A stretch of 64,000 nt of DNA, taken from the NCBI RefSeq assembly GCF_000172795.2, contig NZ_CP020952.1, forward strand, positions 1 to 64,000, written 5' to 3'. Made by a program: the position numbers and the translations under genes. The notes beneath the pieces are model-generated. The model saw nothing but the letters and a program-made list of their open reading frames with translations, made no database searches and was not told the DNA's origin. Origin of the DNA: Rhizobium sp. CIAT894. Its GTDB lineage: Bacteria; Pseudomonadota; Alphaproteobacteria; Rhizobiales; Rhizobiaceae. Shown piece after piece: positions 20,740 through 28,596 of this stretch; position 1 is the first letter of the stretch; every line of letters starts with the position of its first letter.

Positions 20740-21608
20740 CGCCCGCCGCCGTCAACTGGAAGCAGGCGATCTTCATCGGCCTGCTGCTCACGACGGGGAT
20801 CGGCCCGATCGTTCTCCTTGTGGGAACCGTGCTCGGCATGGCCGCGGCCCAGTCCTTCGGCTATTTCAACTTCGCCGGCGCAAGCGGCTTTTCGCTGCAG
20901 TTCTGGACGAAACAGCTTGCCAGCCCGCTGCTGACGGCCTCCATTCTTTATTCCCTGAAAATCGCGCTGGTGTCGGCAATCGTCTCGGTGGCGCTCGCCT
21001 ATCCCATCGCGGTCTGGCTGCGCCATCCCTTTCCCGGGTCATTGACGATCAGCGCGCTGATCAAGGCGCCGATGATGGTGCCGGGGCTCGTGGCCGCCTT
21101 CCTCTTCGTCAACCTTATTGCCTTCCACGGCTTCGTGAACGAAGCGCTTCTCGGGCTTGGCCTCATCGCCAAACCCTTCCGGATGCAGAACGACCGCTAC
21201 GGCGCCGGCGTCATGCTGCTGCAGGTCTGGAAGAACATGCCTTTCGCCCTGCTGCTCTTGGGCGGCGCGGTCCGCTCGATCCATACCGACCTGCTCGATG
21301 CCGCCCGCGATCTCGGCGCCGGCGGATGGGCGCGCTTCCGCAAGGTCATCCTGCCGCTGACGCTGAAAGCCATGCAGGCAGCGCTCGTCATCATCTTCAT
21401 CGGCGCGGCCGGCGACTATTCCTTCCAGGTGATCGCCGGTCCTACCAATGTCAGCTCGCTCGCCCAGTACATGTACACGGTCCAGCATGAATTCGGCCAA
21501 TGGAACGAGGCGGCCGTCGTCGCGATCGTCCTGATGACGGTCGCACTCCTGGGATCGTTGCTGCTGGCGGCGGCGACCCAGATCCTCTTTGGCGGCAGGA
21601 GAGCGTGA
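20736..21608 (+). CDS. ABC importer permease 1
   Basis: A 290-residue inner-membrane protein with about six membrane segments and the EAA-type coupling loop LLDAARDLGAGGWARFRKVI. It starts at TTG 20736 inside the end of the ATPase gene, with GGAGG upstream. Closest in type to PotB/spermidine-phosphonate-iron class permeases. Confidence 0.92.
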   Translation: MTPAAVNWKQAIFIGLLLTTGIGPIVLLVGTVLGMAAAQSFGYFNFAGASGFSLQFWTKQLASPLLTASILYSLKIALVSAIVSVALAYPIAVWLRHPFPGSLTISALIKAPMMVPGLVAAFLFVNLIAFHGFVNEALLGLGLIAKPFRMQNDRYGAGVMLLQVWKNMPFALLLLGGAVRSIHTDLLDAARDLGAGGWARFRKVILPLTLKAMQAALVIIFIGAAGDYSFQVIAGPTNVSSLAQYMYTVQHEFGQWNEAAVVAIVLMTVALLGSLLLAAATQILFGGRRA

Positions 21609-22432
21609 TGTCGGGGAAATCCTGGAACCGCCTGCTCGCCATTCTGCTCGGCCTCGTGCTGATCGTCTGGCTCGTCGTTCCCTTCGGCATGGCCGTGCTC
21701 TGGTCGCTTGTCGATCCCGACAAGGCCTGGAGCTATCCCGATCTCCTGCCGCAGAAGCTCTCCTTCCGCCGCTGGAGCGAAATGTGGGAGACGACCAATC
21801 TCGCGGTCGCCATCGCCAACAGCTATATGCTGGCGCCGATCGTCGCCTGCGCCACGCTGATGCTGGCCGCGCCGACGGCCTATGCCTTCGGCCGCCTGGA
21901 ATTTCCGGGCAAGTCGGTCGCACAATTCATCGCCCTCTTGCCTCTCGTCCTTCCCGGTTTCGTCATCGCGCTCTTTTTTACGGCGCTGCTGCACCGCATT
22001 GGGATCTATGGCAAGTTTTTCGGCATCGTGGTCGGCCACACCGTGCTGTTTCTGCCCTATGCGATCCGCATTCTCTCCGTCTCCTATTCGCTTGTTCGCC
22101 AGGACCTGATCGACGCGGCGCGCGATCTCGGCGCCAGCCGCCGGGCACGGTTCTCCGCCGCCTACCTGCCGGTGCTGAAGCCCGGCATCCTCGCGGCGCT
22201 GGTCATCGTCTTCATTCAGAGCATCGAGGAATTCGCCCTCTCCTTCGTGCTCGGCTCGCCCGATTTCACCACCGTCCCGACGATCCTCTATTCCTATCTG
22301 GGCTACAATTTCATCCGGCCGAACGCGGCAGTCGTGTCGCTGATCCTGGTCGTTCCCAACATCATCCTCATGCTCGTCTTCGAACGGCTGCTGAAGAGCA
22401 ATGGCGCCGTCACGCTCGGCGGCAAGGGATGA
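21608..22432 (+). CDS. ABC importer permease 2
   Basis: A 274-residue inner-membrane protein, PotC-like, with about six membrane segments and the coupling loop LIDAARDLGASRRARFSAAY. The ATG at 21608 overlaps the previous stop by one base (TGATG); an in-frame ATG at 21500 lies inside permease 1 and is rejected. Together with permease 1 it forms the translocation pore. Confidence 0.92.
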   Translation: MSGKSWNRLLAILLGLVLIVWLVVPFGMAVLWSLVDPDKAWSYPDLLPQKLSFRRWSEMWETTNLAVAIANSYMLAPIVACATLMLAAPTAYAFGRLEFPGKSVAQFIALLPLVLPGFVIALFFTALLHRIGIYGKFFGIVVGHTVLFLPYAIRILSVSYSLVRQDLIDAARDLGASRRARFSAAYLPVLKPGILAALVIVFIQSIEEFALSFVLGSPDFTTVPTILYSYLGYNFIRPNAAVVSLILVVPNIILMLVFERLLKSNGAVTLGGKG

Positions 22433-22464
22433 AGTCCATCCAGTCCAACCATCGGAGCAATCGC

Positions 22465-23556
22465 ATGTCACAACGCCTGATCCCGCTGCTGATCGCAGCC
22501 GCAGCCTTCGCCACCCCCGCCACAGCAGCCGACGACCTCTTGAAGAAGCCATGGAACGATATCGTCGCCCAGGCGAAGCAGGAGGGCGAGATCGTCTGGT
22601 ACAACTGGTTCCTGCAGCCGCGCTTCCGCGAATTAAGCAAGGGCTTCGAAGAGAAATACGGGATCAAGGTCACTATTCCGGACGGCACCTCCGATGGCAA
22701 CCAGAACAAGTTCCTCGCCGAGCGTGATCGTCCCGAAGGCGATATCGACGTGATGTCGCTCGGTGGCGATCAGCTTCCGAAATTCGACGTCACCGCCTAT
22801 TTCTACGGTCCGCTCGATATCCTGCCCGGCTACTCCAAGCTGCACACCAAGATCAATGGCGGCGACGGCAAGGGCTATGCGGTCGCCTTCTGGGGCAACC
22901 AGACCGGTCTTGCCTATGACCCGACCCAGGTCGACGAGGCGAAGCTGCCGCAGAGCTTCGACGACCTCACCAAATGGATCAAGCAGAACCCTCAGGCCTT
23001 CGCCTTCAACGATACGCGCGGCGGCGGCGCCGGCAACGCCTTCCTGCAGACCGTGATCCGCTCGACGGTCAAGCCGGAAGATATCGAAGCCGGCAACTTC
23101 CAGGCCGCCTGGGACTGGTTTGCCGCCAACAAGGCGAATTACGGCTTCACCGCCTCCAACGCCGATAGCCTGACACGCCTCAACGGCGGCGAATTCCAGG
23201 TCGTCTCGGCCTGGGAAGACCATCTCGCCGGCCTGCAGCAGAAGGGCGAGGTCGACAAGCGCATGAAGTTCTATATTCCGAAGTTCGGCATGCCCGGCGG
23301 CGGCAATGTCGTCGGCGTTCCCGCCAACGCCAAGCACAAGGCTGCGGCACTTCTTTTCGTGGACTGGCTGACCTCGGCCGAAACCCAGACGATGCTTTCC
23401 AAGGAGATGGGCTCGGCGCCCGTCAACAGCGACGCGACCGCTGTTCCAGGCGGCGTGCCGGCCGAACAGCGCGCCAATGCCGTGGACTGGCTGCCGGTCA
23501 AGCAGGCCGACGCCGTCAAGGCGCAGTTCCTCGAAAAGGTCGTCATGGGCCAGTAA
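22465..23556 (+). CDS. ABC importer periplasmic solute-binding protein
   Basis: A 363-residue binding protein with a signal peptide (residues 1-24, cleavage near ATA-ADD). It belongs to the extracellular solute-binding family 1 superfamily (EIVWYNWFLQPRFRELSKGF, then FWGNQTGLAYDPTQVDE). The ATG at 22465 has GGAG seven bases upstream; an in-frame ATG at 22429 overlapping the permease stop is less likely. It delivers the unknown substrate to the permeases. The family spans polyamines, iron, phosphonates, thiamine and sugars. Confidence 0.9.
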   Translation: MSQRLIPLLIAAAAFATPATAADDLLKKPWNDIVAQAKQEGEIVWYNWFLQPRFRELSKGFEEKYGIKVTIPDGTSDGNQNKFLAERDRPEGDIDVMSLGGDQLPKFDVTAYFYGPLDILPGYSKLHTKINGGDGKGYAVAFWGNQTGLAYDPTQVDEAKLPQSFDDLTKWIKQNPQAFAFNDTRGGGAGNAFLQTVIRSTVKPEDIEAGNFQAAWDWFAANKANYGFTASNADSLTRLNGGEFQVVSAWEDHLAGLQQKGEVDKRMKFYIPKFGMPGGGNVVGVPANAKHKAAALLFVDWLTSAETQTMLSKEMGSAPVNSDATAVPGGVPAEQRANAVDWLPVKQADAVKAQFLEKVVMGQ

Positions 23557-23576
23557 TCCGGGAACAAGTCGATATC

Positions 23577-24311
23577 ATGCAGCAATCTCACGAGCATCGG
23601 GAGCGTCAGCCATTGGCTGGCGCTTGTCCCGCCTATCCCACCGGCGTCCATACCAAGTTCAATCTCGACGGCAGCGTGCGGGCCTTTCCGGGCAATACGA
23701 TCATCTGCCATCTCGCCCCGGCGAGCCGGCTCTACGGCGCGCTGTCAAACCTTTACAGCGCGCTGGAGCGAAGCGATCTCGCCGGCCTCTACACGCTGCT
23801 GCCGCCGTCGAGCTGGCACATGACCGTGTTCGAAGGCGTCTGCGACCAGATCCGCCGGCCGGGCTTCTGGCCTGCCGATCTCGGCCTCGACGCGACCCTC
23901 GCCGAATGCGACGCGCTTTTCGCGGAAAAGCTCTCCGCCTTCGATCTCGGCCGCGAGCCGCCCTACCGCCTGCGCATCGCCGGCTGGCAGCCGCTGGCGA
24001 ACGGCATCGCGCTCAAGCTTGCGCCCGAGAGCACCGAGGAAACGCACCTCAGGCAGGTGCGCGACCGGCTGTCGGACCTGCTTCAGCTCCGCCACCCGGG
24101 CCATGAGGACTATGTCTTCCATCTCAGCATCGCCTATCTGATCCGCTTTCCCGATGAGGAGCAGCAGGCCGCGCTTTCGGCGCTGCTGCACGAACTCCTC
24201 CCCGGCCTGCCGGCTGAATTCGAACTCGGCGCCCCGGAATTTTGCCGCTTCGCCGACATGTTCGCTTTCAATCGGCAGTTTTTCCTGCAGGGCCGAGCGA
24301 CTGACGACTGA
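23577..24311 (+). CDS. DUF1868 protein with 2H-phosphoesterase motifs
   Basis: A 244-residue cytoplasmic protein. Two His-x-Thr/Ser motifs, HMT at residues 81-83 (PSSWHMTVFEG) and HLS at 182-184 (YVFHLSIAY), are about 100 residues apart, the hallmark of the 2H phosphoesterase fold that acts on cyclic phosphates and RNA ends. Twenty bases separate it from the binding-protein gene, so it is the last gene of the importer operon. A role in processing the imported compound is an inference; the family's substrate is not known to me. Confidence 0.8.
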   Translation: MQQSHEHRERQPLAGACPAYPTGVHTKFNLDGSVRAFPGNTIICHLAPASRLYGALSNLYSALERSDLAGLYTLLPPSSWHMTVFEGVCDQIRRPGFWPADLGLDATLAECDALFAEKLSAFDLGREPPYRLRIAGWQPLANGIALKLAPESTEETHLRQVRDRLSDLLQLRHPGHEDYVFHLSIAYLIRFPDEEQQAALSALLHELLPGLPAEFELGAPEFCRFADMFAFNRQFFLQGRATDD

Positions 24312-24325
24312 CAATAAGCAATGGC

Positions 24326-24347
24326 GGGGCCGGCGTAAGCCGGCCCC
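24326..24347. terminator. Stem-loop between convergent genes
   Basis: ggggccggc and gccggcccc pair over nine bases around a gtaa loop, between the stop of the DUF1868 gene and the stop of the leftward SnoaL-like gene. There is no long T run, so termination is probable but weakly supported. Confidence 0.55.
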
Positions 24348-24355
24348 CATCGACT

Positions 24356-24820
24356 TCAGAACATCGTGTTCTTGTTGGCCGCCTCTTTCGGAACGGGTTG
24401 AATCACATCCCAGTGCTCGACGATCTTGCCGTCCTTGACGCGGAAGATATCGACGATGGCTTCGCCGCGGTCGTCGGCACCGTTCGTTGCATGCACGTGC
24501 AGCCAGACGAGATCGCCATCGGCAGCACTGCGGACGATCTCCGCCTTCGATTGGGCATTGTCCTTGAAGAAGCCGGTAAAGAAGGAAATGAGCGGCTGCT
24601 TGCCGTCGGGAACCTGCGGATTGTGCTGCCGGTAATCGTCCGCAACGACCGAGGCGGCCGTTAGATCGTGCTTGTTGAAGAACCTGTCGTAGAATTCCAC
24701 CACCAGCTTGCGGTTGGCTTCCTCGACCTTCAAGTCGCGGGCGGCCGATTCAGCAAAAACGCCTGACGGTGCGGCAATGCCCGCCAGAATGGCGAGGGCG
24801 AAAAGCGATTGAAATCTCAT
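24356..24820 (-). CDS. Exported SnoaL-like (NTF2-fold) protein
   Basis: A 154-residue protein with a signal peptide (residues 1-23, cleavage near VFA-ES). The body matches SnoaL-like predicted ester cyclases (VEEANRKLVVEFYDRFFNKH, then YRQHNPQVPDGKQPL and the C-terminal GKIVEHWDVIQPVPKEA). The ATG at 24820 has AAGGAG eight bases upstream. It is divergent from an HxlR regulator with a symmetrical site between them, so it is the likely regulated gene. The substrate is unknown. Confidence 0.85.
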   Translation of the reverse strand: MRFQSLFALAILAGIAAPSGVFAESAARDLKVEEANRKLVVEFYDRFFNKHDLTAASVVADDYRQHNPQVPDGKQPLISFFTGFFKDNAQSKAEIVRSAADGDLVWLHVHATNGADDRGEAIVDIFRVKDGKIVEHWDVIQPVPKEAANKNTMF

Positions 24821-24851
24821 GCATCAAGCTCCTTGGTATGGATCAGCGATC

Positions 24852-24870
24852 TAGTCTAGAAAGCAGACTA
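24852..24870. promoter_or_regulatory. Dyad, candidate HxlR operator
   Basis: TAGTCT-N7-AGACTA, a perfect six-base inverted repeat, lies in the spacer between the divergent SnoaL-like and HxlR genes. HxlR-family repressors bind short dyads of this shape next to their own genes. Confidence 0.55.
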
Positions 24871-24957
24871 TGAGAGCAGGTCTATGAAACCTCGCCATGC
24901 CCGGCAAGAAGGCAGGTTTTGGTGGCAAGGTCAGCCTGCGGTGACCAAGGAGAGCGC

Positions 24958-25335
24958 ATGCCTGGAGAAGCGGACGAGAAGAGACAACAGCCCGGCGCCG
25001 GCTGCCCGATCAGAGGCGTGCTCGATCGCATCGGCGATCAATGGAGCCTGCTCACTCTCGAAGCGCTTGAAGGTGAAAAGAAACGCTTCAACGAACTGCT
25101 GCGCGAGATCGGCGACATTTCCAAACAGATGCTCTCCAAGACATTGCGGCATCTGGAACAGGACGGCTTCATCAGCCGTACCGTCTATCCTGAAGTTCCG
25201 CCACGGGTGGAGTATGAGCTGACGGAGATGGGGCGTTCGTTCCTGATCCCGATGAAAGCGCTGATCGGCTGGGCGGACCGGAATCATCCGCAAATCATGA
25301 GGGCGCGGGAGCGGAATGAAGGGGTTGCCAACTGA
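24958..25335 (+). CDS. HxlR-family transcriptional regulator
   Basis: A 125-residue winged-HTH protein. GCPIRGVLDRIGDQWSLLTL, then KQMLSKTLRHLEQDGFISRT and YELTEMGRSFLIPM are the family pattern, with the conserved Cys near the N-terminus that senses oxidants or electrophiles in several members. The ATG at 24958 is preceded by AAGGAG. It probably controls the divergent exported SnoaL-like gene and itself. Confidence 0.92.
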   Translation: MPGEADEKRQQPGAGCPIRGVLDRIGDQWSLLTLEALEGEKKRFNELLREIGDISKQMLSKTLRHLEQDGFISRTVYPEVPPRVEYELTEMGRSFLIPMKALIGWADRNHPQIMRARERNEGVAN

Positions 25336-25403
25336 TCGAGATTTGGGATCGGTTAGTTGCCTTTCGCTTGCCGCTCAAGGCGTTCGTCGCCAGGACTCCT
25401 CAC

Positions 25404-25563
25404 CCCCCTCATCTGCCCTGCCGGGCATCTTCTCCCCGCTGGGGAGAAGCGGAATCGTGGCAGCGCCTTGCTCCCTCTCAAACTCCAGCTGTCGGAATGA
25501 CGGTCGTGCGGTCTGGTCCCTTCTCCCCAGCGGGGAGAAGATGCCGGCAGGCAGATGAGGGGG
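25404..25563. repeat. Large inverted repeat of RIME type
   Basis: The left arm (about 25404-25449) contains atctgccctgccgggcat followed by the hairpin cttctcccc-gct-ggggagaag. The right arm (about 25520-25563) is its inverted copy, with cttctcccc-agc-ggggagaag followed by atgccggcaggcagat. Such mosaic elements are common between rhizobial genes. Confidence 0.75.
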
Positions 25564-25631
25564 CTACACGGCACACCCTTCATTGCCTGGCTTTGCTGAG
25601 CGTACGCGAAGGGCATCCCAACGCGCCTCCA

Positions 25632-26606
25632 TCACGCCAGCAGCACCTTGCCCCCCGTGCGGAAGGGCAGGGCGGCGCGCAGCGCCTCGCCGACCTTTTC
25701 CAGCGGAAACACCTCCCGCACCTCTGTCGCGATGACCTTGCCCGCGATCTGCGCCGCCACCTGGGCATAGGCGCGCTGGACCTCGCCCATCGCCTCGGAA
25801 TGGACCCATTCCCTCAGGTGACAATAGGAAAAGGCGATGTCGGGATGGGAGGCCCAGAAGGATGGCGGGATGCTCTCTCCCGACAGCAGGCCGTAATGCA
25901 GGAAGTGCCCGCCAGGCCTCAGCGCATCGGCAAGCACCGAGGCGCGTGCGCCTCCGACGCAGTCGAGCACTGCGTTGAGCCCGTGCCGGCCGGCGAGGCC
26001 GGCGGCGAGATCGCTGTCCGCTTTGTCGACGATGACAGCCTCGAGGCGGCCGCTGACGCGCGCGCGGGATTCCTCGCTGCGGACGATTGCGATTGGTTCC
26101 ACGCCGGCGGCGTTCGCCATGCCGATCAGGATCGATCCGATCGAGGAGGCGGCGGCATTGATGGCGATGCGCATGCCGGGCTTCAGCCCGATCTTGTGGT
26201 GCAGCATCAGCCAGGCGGTCATCGGGTTGACGTAGCTGGTCGCCGCTTCGAAGTCGGACAGCGCGTCGGGCACGCGAAGGCACCAGTTGGGATCGGTATC
26301 CTTGAATTCCTGCCAGCCGCCGGCGCTGCGCACCGGCAGCACGCGGGTTCCCGGCACAAGTCCGTGCGCCTCCTCGCCGCATGCCTCGACCACACCGAAG
26401 GCTTCGAAGCCGGGGATGAAGGGCAGGGTCGTGCGACCGGCATAGGCGCCCGAGATGGTGATGATATCGGAGGGATTGATCGAGCGCGCCAGCAGCCGTA
26501 CCCGCACATGGTCGCGACGCAACGGCGCCAGTTCGGCCCGCTCGATCCCGACGACCTCCTCGGCCGGCCCGAATTTTCGCACGACCGCCTGATATTGCAT
26601 TTGCAT
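25632..26606 (-). CDS. MDR-family alcohol dehydrogenase / quinone reductase-like oxidoreductase
   Basis: A protein of about 324 residues of the medium-chain dehydrogenase/reductase superfamily. The N-terminal GroES-like part has ARSINPSDIITISGAYAGR and PFIPGFEAFGVVEACG. The nucleotide-binding part has INAAASSIGSILIGMA in place of the usual Gly-rich loop, and AVLDCVGGARAS. No zinc-binding cysteine pattern is seen, so it fits the zinc-free quinone/enoyl reductase branch. The start is either ATG 26606 or 26600. It is divergent, with 47 bp between, from the thioesterase/ligase/thiolase operon and may act in the same pathway. Confidence 0.88.
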   Translation of the reverse strand: MQMQYQAVVRKFGPAEEVVGIERAELAPLRRDHVRVRLLARSINPSDIITISGAYAGRTTLPFIPGFEAFGVVEACGEEAHGLVPGTRVLPVRSAGGWQEFKDTDPNWCLRVPDALSDFEAATSYVNPMTAWLMLHHKIGLKPGMRIAINAAASSIGSILIGMANAAGVEPIAIVRSEESRARVSGRLEAVIVDKADSDLAAGLAGRHGLNAVLDCVGGARASVLADALRPGGHFLHYGLLSGESIPPSFWASHPDIAFSYCHLREWVHSEAMGEVQRAYAQVAAQIAGKVIATEVREVFPLEKVGEALRAALPFRTGGKVLLA

Positions 26607-26653
26607 CCCCCACACAGTCGGTTAGAACACGCCTTCGAAATTTCGGTGATCGA

Positions 26654-27070
26654 ATGAGTGTTGACGACAGGCCTTTAGCATCGTTCCGGGTCTCGATGCG
26701 AGACATCGACATCTATGGTCATGTCCATAACTCGGTTTACCTCGACTATTGCGAGGATGCGGTCGTCGAATTCCTGCGGCACCGAGACATTCTCAGCCAT
26801 TTCCGCCACACCTCCTCGGGCGTTGCCTATCACGTGAAGAAGGCGGAGATCACCTTTCACAACCCGATCGACGTCGACGATGTCGTCGAGGCGAAGGTCG
26901 TCGTCGAGAAAATCGGGCGCACCAGCCTCTCCTTCGCGATCGAACTTTTTCGCCGGCGCGACGGCGCCCACTGCGCCTCGGGCGGACTCGTCTGGGTCTG
27001 CGTCGGCCTTTCCGACAGCCGCCCCACGCCCATTCCCGAGGCCACCAGAGCCGCCTTGTCGCAGGCCTGA
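26654..27070 (+). CDS. Acyl-CoA thioesterase (4HBT hot-dog fold)
   Basis: A 138-residue hot-dog-fold enzyme. RDIDIYGHVHNSVYLDYCED near the N-terminus is the 4-hydroxybenzoyl-CoA thioesterase signature with its catalytic acid. Length is normal. It begins a three-gene run: the ligase ATG follows its stop by two bases. It would hydrolyse acyl-CoA thioesters; the acyl chain is unknown. Confidence 0.9.
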   Translation: MSVDDRPLASFRVSMRDIDIYGHVHNSVYLDYCEDAVVEFLRHRDILSHFRHTSSGVAYHVKKAEITFHNPIDVDDVVEAKVVVEKIGRTSLSFAIELFRRRDGAHCASGGLVWVCVGLSDSRPTPIPEATRAALSQA

Positions 27071-27072
27071 CC

Positions 27073-28596
27073 ATGCCGATCCACAAGGAGCTTCTTCGAC
27101 ACGCCACGGAGAGACCGGACAAGCCGGCGGTCGTGATCGACGGCCTCTCCTTGAGTTATGGCGAACTCTATCGCCGTGCCAGCGCAATCTACCGGTGTAT
27201 CCAAACGCTTCCCCGCTCCAACCACCGTTCATTCGATCTGCCCGGCGTCGAGAAACTTGTGGCCCTCAGCCTCGGCAATCACATCGGCTTCGCCGAATAT
27301 TTCGTCGCCGCCACCGCCTTGCCGAATGCCTGTGCGGTAATCGACCCGATGATGCCGCCGGACAGGATCGGGCGCATCATCGAGCGGCTGGCGCCTGACG
27401 TGCTTGTCGTCGACGACGATGCGAGCCCAAGCGCCGAAATCGGCCGCAGGCTCGGCATACCGGTCGTCGTCGCCGGAGCCGACCCCTTCGATCTCACCGA
27501 GACGAAAGGCGAACTGCCGGACGATGCCGAGGGCATCTTCCTGATCGGCTTTACCTCGGGCACAACAGCCGAGCCGAAAGCCTATTACCGCTCGCGCCAG
27601 CAATGGCGCCGCAGCCTCGACCGCGGACGCGCGGTTTTCGAGATCGAAGACGCCCCATCCACCATGTGCCCCGGCGCCCTGGCGCATGGGCTGGCGCTTT
27701 ACGCTATGGTCGAAGCCCTGGATGCCGGCGGCACTTTCCATTCAGTCAGGAAATGGGATGCCGCTGCGGTCGCGCGTATTCTCAGCCGCGAAGAGATCGA
27801 GCGGCTGGTTGCCGTGCCCACCCATATAGCAGGCATATCAAGGGCCTGGGCCGGCGAACCGGCTCTGACCTCCTTGCGCGATGTCCTGACCGCCGGCGCC
27901 AAGCTCGACGTAAACGGGGTCGAGTCCATGCGGCGCCTTTTTCCGGGGGCGCGCATCCAGGAATATTACGGCGCATCCGAAATCGGTTTCATGACGGTCT
28001 CAACGCTTGTCGGGGGTAAGACCGATTTTCCGATCGATCGGGTGGGGCAGGTCTATCCGGGCGTCGAGATTTCCATTCGCGATCCGGATGAAAACGATGT
28101 CGGCACCGATGTGCCGGGCACCATCTTCGTCAGGAGCGACCTGATCGCCGACGGCTATCTCTGGGGCGACGACGGCCAGGCGTTCCGGGTCACCAAAGCG
28201 GGAGCAACGGTCGGAGATCTCGGGGAACTCGATGAAAACGGCATGCTGCGGGTGATCGGCCGGGCAGGCGGCATGATGATTTCAGGCGGCAACAACGTCT
28301 ATCCCGCCGAAGTCGAGAGCGCTCTCAAAAGCTGCCCTGGGGTCGAGGATGCCGTCGTCTTCGGGCTGGCGGATGCCTATTACGGCCAGCGGATCGTCGC
28401 GGTCGTCTCGGGAGAGGCGACAGATGCGAAAATGCTCGCCGACCATTGCGCGGGACAGCTCGCCCGGTTCAAGATCCCCAGGCAGTTCTACCATATCGCC
28501 TCCTGGCCGATGACGAGCAGCGGCAAGATATCCAGGCGGCAGGTGGAAGCTGCGGTCATTTCGGGAGACGGTCTTGTCCTACGCCTATCAGCCTGA
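27073..28596 (+). CDS. AMP-forming acyl-CoA ligase (ANL superfamily)
   Basis: A 507-residue adenylate-forming enzyme. The phosphate-binding loop is FTSGTTAEPKA at residues 160-170. YYGASEIGFMT is the adenine/acyl-binding motif near 300, GDLGELDENGMLRVIGR is the hinge region, and the catalytic Lys near the C-terminus is in SSGKISRRQVE. It activates a carboxylic acid to acyl-AMP and then acyl-CoA. The ATG at 27073 is two bases after the thioesterase stop; a longer reading from 26749 runs inside that gene and is rejected. It overlaps the thiolase by about 23 bases. Confidence 0.92.
   Translation: MPIHKELLRHATERPDKPAVVIDGLSLSYGELYRRASAIYRCIQTLPRSNHRSFDLPGVEKLVALSLGNHIGFAEYFVAATALPNACAVIDPMMPPDRIGRIIERLAPDVLVVDDDASPSAEIGRRLGIPVVVAGADPFDLTETKGELPDDAEGIFLIGFTSGTTAEPKAYYRSRQQWRRSLDRGRAVFEIEDAPSTMCPGALAHGLALYAMVEALDAGGTFHSVRKWDAAAVARILSREEIERLVAVPTHIAGISRAWAGEPALTSLRDVLTAGAKLDVNGVESMRRLFPGARIQEYYGASEIGFMTVSTLVGGKTDFPIDRVGQVYPGVEISIRDPDENDVGTDVPGTIFVRSDLIADGYLWGDDGQAFRVTKAGATVGDLGELDENGMLRVIGRAGGMMISGGNNVYPAEVESALKSCPGVEDAVVFGLADAYYGQRIVAVVSGEATDAKMLADHCAGQLARFKIPRQFYHIASWPMTSSGKISRRQVEAAVISGDGLVLRLSA

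Noticed and set aside
21589..22464. Long N-terminal extension of the solute-binding protein
   Set aside because: It overlaps permease 2 in another frame; a signal peptide starts at 22465 with a ribosome binding site.
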